This document shows, piece by piece, positions 15,515 to 24,104 of a stretch of 39,523 nt of DNA. A program made the position numbers and the translations under genes. This stretch comes from an uncultured Alphaproteobacteria bacterium. Lineage in GTDB: Bacteria; Pseudomonadota; Alphaproteobacteria; Parvibaculales; Parvibaculaceae. The notes beneath the pieces are model-generated. The model had not been told where the DNA came from. It ran no database searches and saw only the letters and a list, made by a program, of their open reading frames with translations. Numbering within the stretch: the first letter of the stretch is position 1; each line of letters begins with the position of its first letter. Location: the NCBI GenBank assembly GCA_903889655.1, contig CAISYL010000138.1:1-39523 (forward strand). Reading direction: 5' to 3'.

Positions 15515-16756
15515 TCACGGATGTCTATCGTAAATGGCAAGTGCCGCAGCGACTGCCGCACCCGAAGGCAGCGCGAACCCCTCGCTCTTGAGCACCGCTT
15601 CGAGCGCACCCAACACGACGAGGACATTGTGCTTGCGGGCGTTGTGCCCCATCGCACCAATGCGCCAGATGCGGCCCTTCAACGGCCCGAAGGATGAGCC
15701 GATCTCGATTTCGAAGTCATTGCGCAGGCGCGTCCGTACGCGCTCTCCATCGATCCCTGCGGGAATTTCGATACCTGTCACATTCGCCATGCGATGCATG
15801 GGATCGCCGAAAAGCGTAAGCCCCATCGCCTCCAGTCCCGCCTGCATGGCGCGGCTGGCCATCTTGTGCCGATCGAAACAGCGAACAGACCCCTCCTGCA
15901 GAAAAAGACGCGCGCATTCCCGCGCCGCATAGAGCATCGATGTCGCCTCGGTGTGATGGTTGAGCCGGTCCTCCGACCAGTAATCCATCAGCATTGCGAG
16001 ATCGAAATAGTTCGATCCGATGCGTGGCCTCGATCCTGGCGCAACATCCGTCACCGCAAGCCCTCGTTCAACATGACGACGGGAGCGCATACAGTCTGCG
16101 GCACGATCGGATATCGTGATCGGCGCGCTGCCGGGAGGGCCGCCAAGACATTTCTGCAGCCCGGCGCTCACGACGTCGAGCTCCCAGGTATCCACCTCGA
16201 CCGGCATGCCGCCGAGTGTCGCCGTGGCATCGACATAGGAGAGGGCGCCGTAACGGCTGCATATTTCGCCGAGACCATCGAGCGGCTGAACCATGGTTGT
16301 CGAAGTATCTCCGTGAACGCAGGCGACGAGTTTCGGCCGCTCGCGTTCGACCGCCGCCTCGATTTCATCCATATCGAAGACGCGTCCCCATTCCGCTTCG
16401 ATCGTCACGACTCTCGCGCCACAGCGCTCAGCGATTTCGGTCAGCAAAAGTCCGAAGCGTCCAAAAGACGGGATCAGCACCGTCTCACCCGGCTCGATCA
16501 GCGAGACGAGTGCCGCTTCGATGCCGGCCCGCGCCGTTCCGTCGATCAGGAAGGTCCACCGATTTTCCGTCTCGAACACCGCACGGTAGAGCGCCATCAC
16601 CTCGTTCATGTAGCGTGTGAATTCAGGGTCGAATTGCCCGAGCAGGGGTGCCGACATTGCGCGCAGTACACGCGGATAAGCGTTGCTCGGCCCCGGCCCC
16701 ATCAACAGGCGCTGCGGCGGATCGAGTTCGTCGAAGATCCGCAAATCCTCACGCAT
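15515..16756 (-). CDS. pucG: (S)-ureidoglycine-glyoxylate aminotransferase (PucG-like)
   Basis: 413 residues of the class-V PLP aminotransferases related to serine-pyruvate/alanine-glyoxylate transaminase. Typical segments are LLMGPGPSNAYPRVLRAM, LLGQFDPEFTRYMNEV, the PLP-contact D176 (SYVDATATLGG) and Schiff-base lysine K202 (SAGLQKCLGGPPG). Placed between allC and puuE, it fits PucG, which moves the amino group of ureidoglycine to glyoxylate, giving oxalurate and glycine. Its ATG overlaps the allC stop by eight bases. The oxalurate product links this operon to hpxXYZ at the left of the window. A general alanine-glyoxylate transaminase is the alternative, less likely in this context. Confidence 0.83.
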   Translation of the reverse strand: MREDLRIFDELDPPQRLLMGPGPSNAYPRVLRAMSAPLLGQFDPEFTRYMNEVMALYRAVFETENRWTFLIDGTARAGIEAALVSLIEPGETVLIPSFGRFGLLLTEIAERCGARVVTIEAEWGRVFDMDEIEAAVERERPKLVACVHGDTSTTMVQPLDGLGEICSRYGALSYVDATATLGGMPVEVDTWELDVVSAGLQKCLGGPPGSAPITISDRAADCMRSRRHVERGLAVTDVAPGSRPRIGSNYFDLAMLMDYWSEDRLNHHTEATSMLYAARECARLFLQEGSVRCFDRHKMASRAMQAGLEAMGLTLFGDPMHRMANVTGIEIPAGIDGERVRTRLRNDFEIEIGSSFGPLKGRIWRIGAMGHNARKHNVLVVLGALEAVLKSEGFALPSGAAVAAALAIYDRHP

Positions 16757-18014
16757 GCGCGTGCCGCTGTGCGAGACGGTCCATGAAGCCGAGCAGAACC
16801 TGCGCGGCCCAGTCTACGTCGGCAGCCTCCACCGCCTCACGCGGGTTATGACTGACACCGCCCGCGCAACGGATGAAGAGCATCGCAACAGGCGCAAGCT
16901 TCGCCACGCTCATGGCATCGTGGCCTGCACCGCTCGAAAGCCTGAAGGACGGCATACCCAGATCCTCGATGGCTGCGGCAAGTATCTCGGAGAGATCCGG
17001 ATCGCATTTGCAAGCCGGCAGATCCTGATGCACGGCAAGTTCGATCGAGACATGTCGCGTTCGCGCGATTTCTTCGAGCGAAGCGTGGAATGAAGCCGCG
17101 GCGCCATCCCGCTCCGGCACATCCGGTGCGCGAAGGTCGACGGAAAAATGCGCTTCGCCCGGGATGACGTTGGTGGATGCCGGCAGAACCTCGATCTTTC
17201 CGACGGTCGCCACGAGCCCACGCGAACCTGCCGAGGCGATATCCTCGAGCGCGAGAATGGCTTCCGCCGCGGCGACGAGTGCATCGCGCCTCATCTCCAT
17301 CGGGGTCGTCCCGGCGTGACCGGCGGCGCCCTTGACACTAACATTCATGCGAAGCTGGGACGCTATTTCGGTGACAATGCCGACCGGCAGGCCTTCCGCT
17401 TCGAGCACCGGCCCTTGCTCTATATGCGCTTCGATATAGCCGAGGACTTCGCCGGGCATTCTCGCGGCGCGGGAAATCTTCGCGGCATCGAGCCCAAAAT
17501 TCGAGAAGGCTTCCGCCAGCGATATACCGTCGCTGTCGATATAGTTCCCAACAGGAACTTCGAACCCGCCTGCCATGGCGCGGCTGCCGATCATCGATGT
17601 CGGAAAACGCGATCCTTCCTCGTCTCCGAATGCGACGACTTCGACGGCGAAGGGAAACCGCCTGTCCACCGCCGCGAGCACCTCGACACAGCCAAGCCCA
17701 AGCATGATTCCGAGAGCGCCGTCATATCGGCCCGCGCGCTGAACGGAATCGATATGCGAGCCGATGATCAATGCCGGCGCGCCCGGCTCTGACGCTTCAT
17801 AGCGGCCGATGAAATTTCCGGCTTCGTCAAGTCTCACGGACATGCCCGCCGCACGCATCCATTGCGCCAGCGTTTCGAGAGCGGCAGCGTGCGCGCGGGT
17901 CAGGAACCTTCGCGTGAGGTGTTCGGCCGTCTCGCTATAAGGAGGCTTGCCAAAGAAGTCGCAGCGACCCACCGCCACGCTGCCGACACTCGATTTTTCC
18001 GCCACATAGTTCAT
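16749..18014 (-). CDS. allC: Allantoate amidohydrolase (M20 family)
   Basis: 421 residues of the dinuclear-metal M20 amidohydrolases. Metal ligands are readable: H in IIGSHIDSV (near 87), D in GRYDGALG (98), E in FGDEEGSRF (132/133), H in EAHIEQGP (197) and H in GGVSHNPRE (389). The dimerisation lid includes KGAAGHAGTTPM, whose histidine is conserved in allantoate and N-carbamoyl amino-acid hydrolases. It cleaves allantoate to ureidoglycine with release of CO2 and ammonia. The start used is ATG at 18014; an in-frame TTG at 18023 overlapping the uraH stop is possible. Between uraH and pucG, allantoate is the best substrate; N-carbamoyl amino acids or ureidoglycolate are alternatives. Confidence 0.85.
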   Translation of the reverse strand: MNYVAEKSSVGSVAVGRCDFFGKPPYSETAEHLTRRFLTRAHAAALETLAQWMRAAGMSVRLDEAGNFIGRYEASEPGAPALIIGSHIDSVQRAGRYDGALGIMLGLGCVEVLAAVDRRFPFAVEVVAFGDEEGSRFPTSMIGSRAMAGGFEVPVGNYIDSDGISLAEAFSNFGLDAAKISRAARMPGEVLGYIEAHIEQGPVLEAEGLPVGIVTEIASQLRMNVSVKGAAGHAGTTPMEMRRDALVAAAEAILALEDIASAGSRGLVATVGKIEVLPASTNVIPGEAHFSVDLRAPDVPERDGAAASFHASLEEIARTRHVSIELAVHQDLPACKCDPDLSEILAAAIEDLGMPSFRLSSGAGHDAMSVAKLAPVAMLFIRCAGGVSHNPREAVEAADVDWAAQVLLGFMDRLAQRHAHA

Positions 18015-18019
18015 CGCAC

Positions 18020-18367
18020 TCAACTGCCCAGATATGTCGTGTAACCGAACGGGCTCATGATCAACGGAACATGATAGGCCCGGCTCGGATCGCCGACTGA
18101 AAAGCGCACTGGGACATCCTCGAAAAATGGCTCCGTGCCGGATTGCGGGGGGGTACCGCGGCGATACTCGCCCACAAAGAAGACAATCTCGTATTGACCG
18201 GCCGTGAAGTCCGCGCCTTCGAGCAGAAGCGCCCGGCCATCGTCACCGAGCGCCACCATTCGGGATGCCGTAACCTCGGGCGCCAGCCTCCGCACGGAAA
18301 TGCGCAAGCCACCCGCACCGACGCCTCGAACCGTGTCGAGAACATGCGTCGTCAGTTTGCCGGCCAT
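18020..18367 (-). CDS. uraH: 5-hydroxyisourate hydrolase (transthyretin-like), atypical C-terminus
   Basis: 115 residues of the HIUase/transthyretin-like family, which hydrolyses 5-hydroxyisourate to OHCU. The usual catalytic positions are present: H8 (LTTHVLD), R45 (DDGRALL) and H99 (RAYHVPLIMSPFGY). The nearly invariant C-terminal YRGS tetrapeptide reads YLGS here (codon CTG), replacing the arginine. The start at 18367 begins the family similarity and overlaps the upstream monooxygenase gene by 16 bases. It lies directly between the candidate urate hydroxylase and allC, with uraD one gene further upstream, so the pathway role is well supported. The tetrapeptide change may alter activity or substrate choice. 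Confidence 0.87.
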   Translation of the reverse strand: MAGKLTTHVLDTVRGVGAGGLRISVRRLAPEVTASRMVALGDDGRALLLEGADFTAGQYEIVFFVGEYRRGTPPQSGTEPFFEDVPVRFSVGDPSRAYHVPLIMSPFGYTTYLGS

Positions 18368-19809
18368 GTTCCGACGAACTCCTCTGTACGATAGGCCAGA
18401 AAATCGCCGAGAATTTCCACCCGGTCGTCGAGGAAAAGCTGACGCGTGATGCCCGCAACAAGTCGGGGCACCGCGAATTTCATGCCCGATAGCGAGGAGG
18501 CCGAGAGGCCGAGACTGGCCAGCGCCGAATAATTGAAAGCAAAGAGGCCGTGGAGCCTTTCCGCGGCTTCCGGTCCGCGCGGCAGGAACTCGAAATTGGG
18601 ACCGAGATAGGGATGCTCGTCGACCAGCGGATGGGATTTTCCAATCGGGCGATAGCGATCCTTCCAGCGGGCGATGTCGTCGACCAATGGCCGCAGTTCC
18701 GGTCGAAGCGCGGCGTCGGTCAGAAGCCCAGTGCTGATTACGAGAAAGGAAAAATCGTAGCTGCCCCTGGCGGTCATGACGCGCACACCGTCGTCCAGCG
18801 CCATTACCTCTTCCCACGGCTCTGCTGCATGAAGCCGGAAACCGGGATAGGCGGATGCCCGATTGTAGGTGTCGTTCGTCGGCGGCTGGCTGTGATCGAG
18901 AAAGAAGCCGACGCCGCGATATCTTTCCTCATCGTTCATGTCCGCGAAATGGCGCATGAAGCCCGCATTTTCCATGAAGCGGATCGGATTGATGCGTGGC
19001 AGTTCGGTCTTGCGAAAAAACACATGCGCCTCGCGCACACCGGAGCGCAGCGCATATTGGGCGTTGTCGAAGGCGGAGGCTCCGGCGCCGAGGATGCCGA
19101 TCGATTTTCCCTTCAGCGCATCGTAATCGATCGCCTGCGAGGTGTGCCCATAAAGATGGTCTGGCAGGGCCTTCGCGACAAATTCCGGCACATGCCATTC
19201 GCCGCCGCCCTGAATGCCGGTCGCAAGCACGACCTTGCGCGCGAGGATAACGCCCTGTTCGGGCGCGGCGGCGCCCGAGACGGCAAGCCTGAACACGCCT
19301 TCATTCGCCGGCTCGACCAGATCGAGATGCACCTCGTTGCGAACCGGCAGCTCCAGCACGGCGCGGAGCCAGCGGAGATAGCTCATCCAGTCTTCCTTGA
19401 GAATCTTATCGAGCGCGCCCCATGCGTCGAGCCCATGCTGTGCTTCCCACCAGGCACGGAAGGTCAATGATGGAATGCCGAGATCAGGCCCGACGAGATG
19501 CTTCGGCGTGCGCAGCGTCACCATCCGCGCGTAGGTTGCCCACGGCCCCTCGAAACCTTCGCGATTCTCGTCGATCACGAGGATGTTCGAGACCTTCTCC
19601 CGAATGAGACCGAAGGCGACCGCGAGGCCGCCCTGCCCGCCGCCGACGATCACGACATCCCAGACATGCAAGCCGGAGGGATGCGCTCTCGATCGCACCC
19701 AGGATTGCGTCGGATAATCGAGGCAGTCGAGATCGTGCCTTACCCGGGCGGCGAGCTCCGCCAGTCCGCATCCGACTCTTCCAGGCTCGTCACGCAACGA
19801 CAATGTCAT
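18352..19809 (-). CDS. Flavoprotein monooxygenase, candidate urate hydroxylase
   Basis: 485 residues with two Rossmann motifs: GGGQGG at 56-61 for FAD, and GILGAGASAFD near 238-248 for NAD(P)H. This is the layout of class-B flavoprotein monooxygenases. A 50-residue N-terminal segment precedes the FAD motif. The gene lies inside the urate chain, overlapping uraD (ATGA) and uraH (16 bases). No classical uricase (UOX) or HpxO is visible, so this protein is the natural candidate for oxidising urate to 5-hydroxyisourate. From memory, a non-HpxO flavoprotein urate hydroxylase (HpyO) is known in Xanthomonas, and this may be its homolog; an alignment is needed. An N- or C-hydroxylase of a substituted purine is the main alternative. 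Confidence 0.72.
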   Translation of the reverse strand: MTLSLRDEPGRVGCGLAELAARVRHDLDCLDYPTQSWVRSRAHPSGLHVWDVVIVGGGQGGLAVAFGLIREKVSNILVIDENREGFEGPWATYARMVTLRTPKHLVGPDLGIPSLTFRAWWEAQHGLDAWGALDKILKEDWMSYLRWLRAVLELPVRNEVHLDLVEPANEGVFRLAVSGAAAPEQGVILARKVVLATGIQGGGEWHVPEFVAKALPDHLYGHTSQAIDYDALKGKSIGILGAGASAFDNAQYALRSGVREAHVFFRKTELPRINPIRFMENAGFMRHFADMNDEERYRGVGFFLDHSQPPTNDTYNRASAYPGFRLHAAEPWEEVMALDDGVRVMTARGSYDFSFLVISTGLLTDAALRPELRPLVDDIARWKDRYRPIGKSHPLVDEHPYLGPNFEFLPRGPEAAERLHGLFAFNYSALASLGLSASSLSGMKFAVPRLVAGITRQLFLDDRVEILGDFLAYRTEEFVGTWPAN

Positions 19810-20372
19810 CCGGCAACGCCCGCCCCTTTTATGTTCATGTCGAGGAGGCGGTATCGCGCGATCTCGATAATCTCGGCGATCGCGATCCGCCTTTCTTCCT
19901 CGCCATGACCGCCGAGGCGACGACCGAAAGCTTCGAGAATGGATTTCTTGTCGTTCCGCCGCGCGCAGATGACAAAGGGGAAACCGAATTTGCGCCTATA
20001 GGCCTGATTGAGGGTGTGGAAGCGCATGCCCTCCTCGCGCGTGAGATGCATCAGGCCGGCGCCGCCCTGCTCCCTGCGCGAATTCGGAGTGAGCGCATGG
20101 ACAACCATCATTTTGCCGGCGAGATCCGGATGAGCGCGGATCAATTCGATCTGAGCCGCAGCGCCGGCCTCCTCGATAATCGCGGCGCAGGCATCGATCA
20201 GTGCGCCAGCATCGGCGAATGGGCGCCGGTCGGCTGCCTTCCTCGCAATCCATGGCGAATGCTCGAAGAGATGGCCCAACTTCTCGACGAAGACGTCGCG
20301 ACTCCATTTGTTCACCTCGTCAAGCGTCGGCGCGGAAATCGCCGCGGATGATGCAGCCAGACCGATGGTCAT
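19806..20372 (-). CDS. uraD: OHCU decarboxylase
   Basis: 188 residues with the OHCU decarboxylase signature set: FVEKLGHLFEHSPWIA, RPFADAGAL, the catalytic histidine H81 in LIRAHPDLAGK, NSRREQGGAGL, and LNQAYRRKFGFPFVICARR. The enzyme turns 2-oxo-4-hydroxy-4-carboxy-5-ureidoimidazoline into (S)-allantoin and keeps the pathway stereospecific. A GGAGGGAG ribosome-binding site precedes the ATG. It lies 46 bases after the ABC permease and overlaps the monooxygenase gene by ATGA, inside the minus-strand urate operon. Confidence 0.92.
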   Translation of the reverse strand: MTIGLAASSAAISAPTLDEVNKWSRDVFVEKLGHLFEHSPWIARKAADRRPFADAGALIDACAAIIEEAGAAAQIELIRAHPDLAGKMMVVHALTPNSRREQGGAGLMHLTREEGMRFHTLNQAYRRKFGFPFVICARRNDKKSILEAFGRRLGGHGEEERRIAIAEIIEIARYRLLDMNIKGAGVAG

Positions 20373-20418
20373 CGTCTCCCTCCACGCTTGCAGGCCTTGA
20401 ATATTGTTATCTCGTCGT

Positions 20419-21273
20419 TCAGCGCTCGGTCCGGATCGCGCTCTCGTGCCACGTGCGGAGTAGCAGGTGCTGAAGTGCCGTCAGCGCCGCAAAATTGAAG
20501 ACTCCGAGGCCGGAGAGCAGAAAGAGCGCAGCAAACATGCGCGGCGTATCGAGATCGTTCGCGGCCTCGACGATGCGCCAGGCGAGACCTGTGGCGCTGC
20601 CGGAGCCGGCAACGAATTCCGCAACGACGGAACCGATCAGCGCAAGACCGCCGGAAATCTTCATGCCACCGAGGATGTAGGGCAACGAACTCGGCAATTC
20701 GAGTTCGACGAGGCGCTGCCACGATGTCGCCCGGTTGAGAAGAAAAAGATCGCGCAGATTGTGGTCGACACTTCTGAGGCCGAGCGTCGTATTCGACAGG
20801 ATCGGGAAGAAGGCGACGACGGTGGCGAGAATGAGCAAGGCACGGTCGACATGATCGAGCCCGACCCAGATGAGCAAAAGGGGTGCGATCGCGATCATCG
20901 GCGTGACCTGCAAAATCACGGCAAGCGGGAAGACAGCCATTTCCAGAATGCGAAAGCGGGCGAAAATGACGGACATCCCGATGCCGCTCAGCACGGCCAG
21001 CAGGAAGGCCTCGATCATGACTGAGAAAGTGATCGCGAGCGATCGCAGCAAAACGGGCCAGTTCTGTGCCAGCGCCTCCCCGATGACCGAGGGTGCCGGC
21101 AGAATGACTTTCGAGACGCCAAGCTCGCGAACGGCGATCTCCCAGACGACGACCAGAAAAAGGACGAAGGTGATCGGCACCACGGCATGAAGCCAGCGGC
21201 CGGCGGTTTCGGATCGCATGAAGTGCAGCGGCAGAAGCCGGAGACGACGGGGCTCGGTTGCGATCACGGACAT
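20419..21273 (-). CDS. ABC transporter permease, TauC/SsuC/ThiX type
   Basis: 284 residues, with about six hydrophobic helices beginning at HAVVPITFVLFLVVVWEIAV. The cytoplasmic EAA loop reads ELPSSLPYILGGMKISGGLA and contacts the ATPase. This is the inner-membrane channel of a nitrate/taurine/pyrimidine-type importer. The start ATG at 21273 shares bases with the ATPase stop (TGATG), so the two are translationally coupled. The matching binding protein is the NMT1-like protein at 12463-13455. Located directly upstream of uraD, it probably imports a urate- or ureide-related compound. Confidence 0.88.
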   Translation of the reverse strand: MSVIATEPRRLRLLPLHFMRSETAGRWLHAVVPITFVLFLVVVWEIAVRELGVSKVILPAPSVIGEALAQNWPVLLRSLAITFSVMIEAFLLAVLSGIGMSVIFARFRILEMAVFPLAVILQVTPMIAIAPLLLIWVGLDHVDRALLILATVVAFFPILSNTTLGLRSVDHNLRDLFLLNRATSWQRLVELELPSSLPYILGGMKISGGLALIGSVVAEFVAGSGSATGLAWRIVEAANDLDTPRMFAALFLLSGLGVFNFAALTALQHLLLRTWHESAIRTER

Positions 21274-22181
21274 CAATGTTCTCCATCGCCGGCGGCGCTG
21301 GCGCTGTGAAGTGCAGCCGAGACCCGCGTACAATATTCGCCATAGTCAGAGGACGTCCGGAATGCTTCGTTGCGCGGATAGGCGGCGTCTATCTCGATAT
21401 CGTCGCTCAGCCGGCCCGGACGGCCGGTCATGACGACGATGCGCGACGAGAGATAAACGGACTCATAGATGCTGTGGGTGACGAAGACGACGGTCCAGCC
21501 CTGCTGCTCCCAGAGGTGGAGAAGATCGTTGTTGAGTTTCGTCCTCGTGATTTCGTCGAGCGCGGCGAAGGGTTCGTCCATCAGCAGGATTTTAGGCCGC
21601 TTGACCAGCGCACGCGCAATCGAGACGCGCATTTTCATGCCGCCGGAAAGCTGGCGCGGATAGGCCGCCGCGAAACGAGCCAAGCCGGTCATCTCCAGCG
21701 CTTCCGTGACCCGGTCGTGAGCATCCTTGCGCTTTACACCGCCGAGCTTCAACGGCAGGTAGACATTGTCGAACACGGTGCGCCAGGGCATCAGCGTCGG
21801 CTCCTGAAAGACGAAGCCGAGGTCGGGCATCGGATGGCCCTTGGCGTCATAGGTCGACGTGGGCCAGTCGATTTCGCCCGCGCTCGCGGTGCCCAATCCG
21901 GCAATCAGCCTGAGCAGCGTGGACTTTCCGCATCCCGACGGACCAACGAGGCTGACGAATTCGCCCGCATTGATGTCGAGATCGATCTTCTCGAGCGCGT
22001 TGGTGCCGTTCCGGTAGGTCTTCGTGACGCCGTCGATGCGGATGATCGGCCGCTTCGATGTCGCTACGGCATCGCTTTCCATTACCGGAACTGTCTTCGC
22101 GGGAAAGCTCTGCGCCGTCGGCATGACGATCGAGGTTTTGAAATTCTCAACCAGGTTCACGACGTTGCCTTCCCTCGCCAT
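21273..22181 (-). CDS. ABC transporter ATP-binding protein, TauB/SsuB type
   Basis: 302 residues. Walker A is GPSGCGKST, the Q-loop region contains FVFQEPTLMPW, the signature is LSGGM, Walker B with its adjacent glutamate is ILLMDEPFAALDE, and the switch histidine lies in FVTHSIYES. A 40-residue tail precedes the first strand, so the true start may be one of the ATG codons at 22124 or 22082 rather than 22181; none has a strong ribosome-binding site. It forms the motor of the importer with the permease that follows. Confidence 0.88.
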   Translation of the reverse strand: MAREGNVVNLVENFKTSIVMPTAQSFPAKTVPVMESDAVATSKRPIIRIDGVTKTYRNGTNALEKIDLDINAGEFVSLVGPSGCGKSTLLRLIAGLGTASAGEIDWPTSTYDAKGHPMPDLGFVFQEPTLMPWRTVFDNVYLPLKLGGVKRKDAHDRVTEALEMTGLARFAAAYPRQLSGGMKMRVSIARALVKRPKILLMDEPFAALDEITRTKLNNDLLHLWEQQGWTVVFVTHSIYESVYLSSRIVVMTGRPGRLSDDIEIDAAYPRNEAFRTSSDYGEYCTRVSAALHSASAAGDGEH

Positions 22182-22259
22182 CGATCAGCCACTCGTTCTC
22201 ACTCACGCTCACGTCGCATGGCGGAAGCCACCGGCCATCCGCCATCGACGCCAACTCGT

Positions 22260-22919
22260 TCAGGCAGCGCGCGACGCCGCTTCCTTCCGCTTGCCGTTGC
22301 CCGAGGTTCCCTCGCCGGCATAGGCCGTCGTTTCGAGCAGAAAGCTCTTGAAGGCGTCGGTGATGATCTCGGAAAGGCGGTGCAGAACGTTATGGCCGAT
22401 CAGGCCGAACAGCGCCGTACCGATACCCATGGCGGTGGCAAAGAGCGCGGTACCGATGCCGCGGCTGACGGCGCCCGGATCCGAGATGCCGCCGGCCGAA
22501 AGCGCCGTGAACGTATCCATGATGCCGAGAATGGTGCCGAGCAGGCCGAGCAGCGGCGCCGCCGTCACGATCGTGTCGAGAATCCACAGGCGGACGTTCA
22601 CCCGGCTGTCGACGCGCAGATAGAGCGCCGCACTCAGATCCTCGAGCCGCTCATAGGACATGTCGGACTGGCGCTGCATTTCGACATATTCGACCATCGC
22701 CTGGCTCAGAACATCGCTCCGGCGCTTGATCTTCGGCATGGGGTGGCTGCGGTCGGCGCTCATCACGACCTTGTGGATCGCGTTTCCGATGCTGCGGCTC
22801 ACCATGTTGAGATAGGCGTAATATGCGAGCCGCTCGATGATCACGAAGGTGAGCACGACGATCGACGCATAGAGCAGATCGATCGAAGCGGTGTGGAGAA
22901 GGTCGGTATTGAACATCAT
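22260..22919 (-). CDS. exbB: ExbB/TolQ/MotA-type proton-channel protein
   Basis: 219 residues with three membrane segments: near 13-30 (DLLYASIVVLTFVIIERL), then the pair WILDTIVTAAPLLGLLGTILGIMDTF and GIGTALFATAMGIGTALFGL. The TAAPLLGLLGTILG and TALFATAMGIGTAL blocks are the ExbB/TolQ signature. Together with ExbD it uses the proton gradient to energise TonB. The ATG pair at 22919/22916 is chosen because similarity begins there. It follows tonB by 55 bases and precedes the ABC ATPase, an unusual position for the gene. Confidence 0.87.
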   Translation of the reverse strand: MMFNTDLLHTASIDLLYASIVVLTFVIIERLAYYAYLNMVSRSIGNAIHKVVMSADRSHPMPKIKRRSDVLSQAMVEYVEMQRQSDMSYERLEDLSAALYLRVDSRVNVRLWILDTIVTAAPLLGLLGTILGIMDTFTALSAGGISDPGAVSRGIGTALFATAMGIGTALFGLIGHNVLHRLSEIITDAFKSFLLETTAYAGEGTSGNGKRKEAASRAA

Positions 22920-22974
22920 GCTGCACCAATACTGTTGGAAGAAACCGGATCCGGGTGTTGAATCTTCACGTGGC

Positions 22975-23643
22975 TCAACCCGGCGAGACAAATTCGATCG
23001 TAACGAGGAAGACGTGCGCCGCTTGTCCCGGCCAGGCATTCGCCGGGATGGGCGGTGGATTGCCGTTGGTCACTGTCGAGATCGCCTGCTGGTCGAGGAT
23101 AGGCGAGCCCGCACTGCTGATGACGGACACATCCGAGATGGCGCCGCTGCGGTTCATCGTGAACTGGATCTTCGCCGATCCCTGCATCTTCTGGAGGCGC
23201 GCCTTGCGGTCCTTCGGATATTTGGTGATCGATTTGAAGTAGCTGTGCAGCACACCGATGAATTGCGGTTCGATCGATGACACGACGGGCCTCGCCTGAA
23301 CAGGTGCAGGCGGCTGCTTGACGGGCACCGGCTGCTGAACCTGCTGCACCACGGGCTTTGGCGGCGTGGGGGGCTTCGGCTTCTGCTTCTTGGGTTTGGG
23401 CGGCAGCAACGGCACGGTCGGCGCCGTGGTCACCGGCGGGGGTGGCGCTTCCTGGACAGGCGCCGGCGGCGTTGGCTCCGGCGGCGGCGCCATCAGCGTT
23501 ACCGCGACTTCTTCCACGGGGGGCGTCGGAGGCGGCGGCGGGGGAAGCGGCTGCTGATGGGCCATTCCCCAAACCGCAGCGACCGTCACCAGGAAGGCAA
23601 AGGTATTTGTGGTCCGTTCGGTGGTGCGACTGCTGGCCTGCAT
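22975..23643 (-). CDS. tonB: TonB protein
   Basis: 222 residues with TonB architecture: a short basic N-terminus, one membrane anchor (TFAFLVTVAAVWGMA), and a long proline-rich spacer with Pro-Glu and Pro-Lys stretches (PPPPPPTPPVEE, LPPKPKKQKPKPPTPPKP). The C-terminal domain has YPKDRKARLQKMQGSAKIQF, SGAISDVSVISSAGSPILD and a VTIEF strand. It spans the periplasm and delivers energy to outer-membrane receptors. It starts two bases after the exbD stop. Having its own copy inside the catabolic operon suggests it is dedicated to the receptor at the left edge. Confidence 0.9.
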   Translation of the reverse strand: MQASSRTTERTTNTFAFLVTVAAVWGMAHQQPLPPPPPPTPPVEEVAVTLMAPPPEPTPPAPVQEAPPPPVTTAPTVPLLPPKPKKQKPKPPTPPKPVVQQVQQPVPVKQPPAPVQARPVVSSIEPQFIGVLHSYFKSITKYPKDRKARLQKMQGSAKIQFTMNRSGAISDVSVISSAGSPILDQQAISTVTNGNPPPIPANAWPGQAAHVFLVTIEFVSPG

Positions 23644-23645
23644 GG

Positions 23646-24050
23646 CTATTTTGCCTTTGCCACAATGGATGCGGCCGGAACACCCGCCCGCTTCAAGGCA
23701 TCGAGAACATCCACGAGATTCTGCAATTCGGAAGCGCCGTCGCCGGCGATGATGACGATCGGCTTGACCTGCGTTGCGAGCAATTTCAACTGATCGGTCA
23801 GCTGATCGATGGTGACGGCATTGCCGTCGAGGTAGGTGTGGCCGTCCTTATCGATAGTCAGCGTGACCTTCTTCTGATCGACGAGCCTTTCGGTTTCCGA
23901 CGATTGCGGCAACGCCACCTTGAGGCCCAGAGCCGGGAGCACGTTCATGCTGATGAGCACGAAGAACACCAGCAGAAACATCATGACGTCGATCATCGGA
24001 ATGATTTCGATGCGCGCGCGGCGCTCGCGACGTTCAGGCCAATCTCTCAT
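23646..24050 (-). CDS. exbD: ExbD/TolR-type protein
   Basis: 134 residues: a cytoplasmic basic N-terminus (ERRERRARIEIIP), then one membrane helix with the essential aspartate (MIDVMMFLLVFFVLISM), then a periplasmic domain with KVALPQSSETERL, VTLTIDKDGHTYLDG and the C-terminal KRAGVPAASIVAKAK. A near-perfect AAGGAGG precedes the ATG at 24050. It is the first of the exbD-tonB-exbB trio, 54 bases after the Rieske gene, and forms the proton-driven motor with ExbB. Confidence 0.9.
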   Translation of the reverse strand: MRDWPERRERRARIEIIPMIDVMMFLLVFFVLISMNVLPALGLKVALPQSSETERLVDQKKVTLTIDKDGHTYLDGNAVTIDQLTDQLKLLATQVKPIVIIAGDGASELQNLVDVLDALKRAGVPAASIVAKAK

Positions 24051-24104
24051 CTCGCCTCCTTGTGTCCATCGGACAACACAACAATTCCGAGCCGGCAAGC
24101 ATCT

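Noticed and set aside
21258-22961. A 567-codon plus-strand open frame
   Set aside because: It lies opposite the ABC ATPase and exbB, whose Walker and ExbB motifs are unmistakable; the long frame is a by-product of high GC content.
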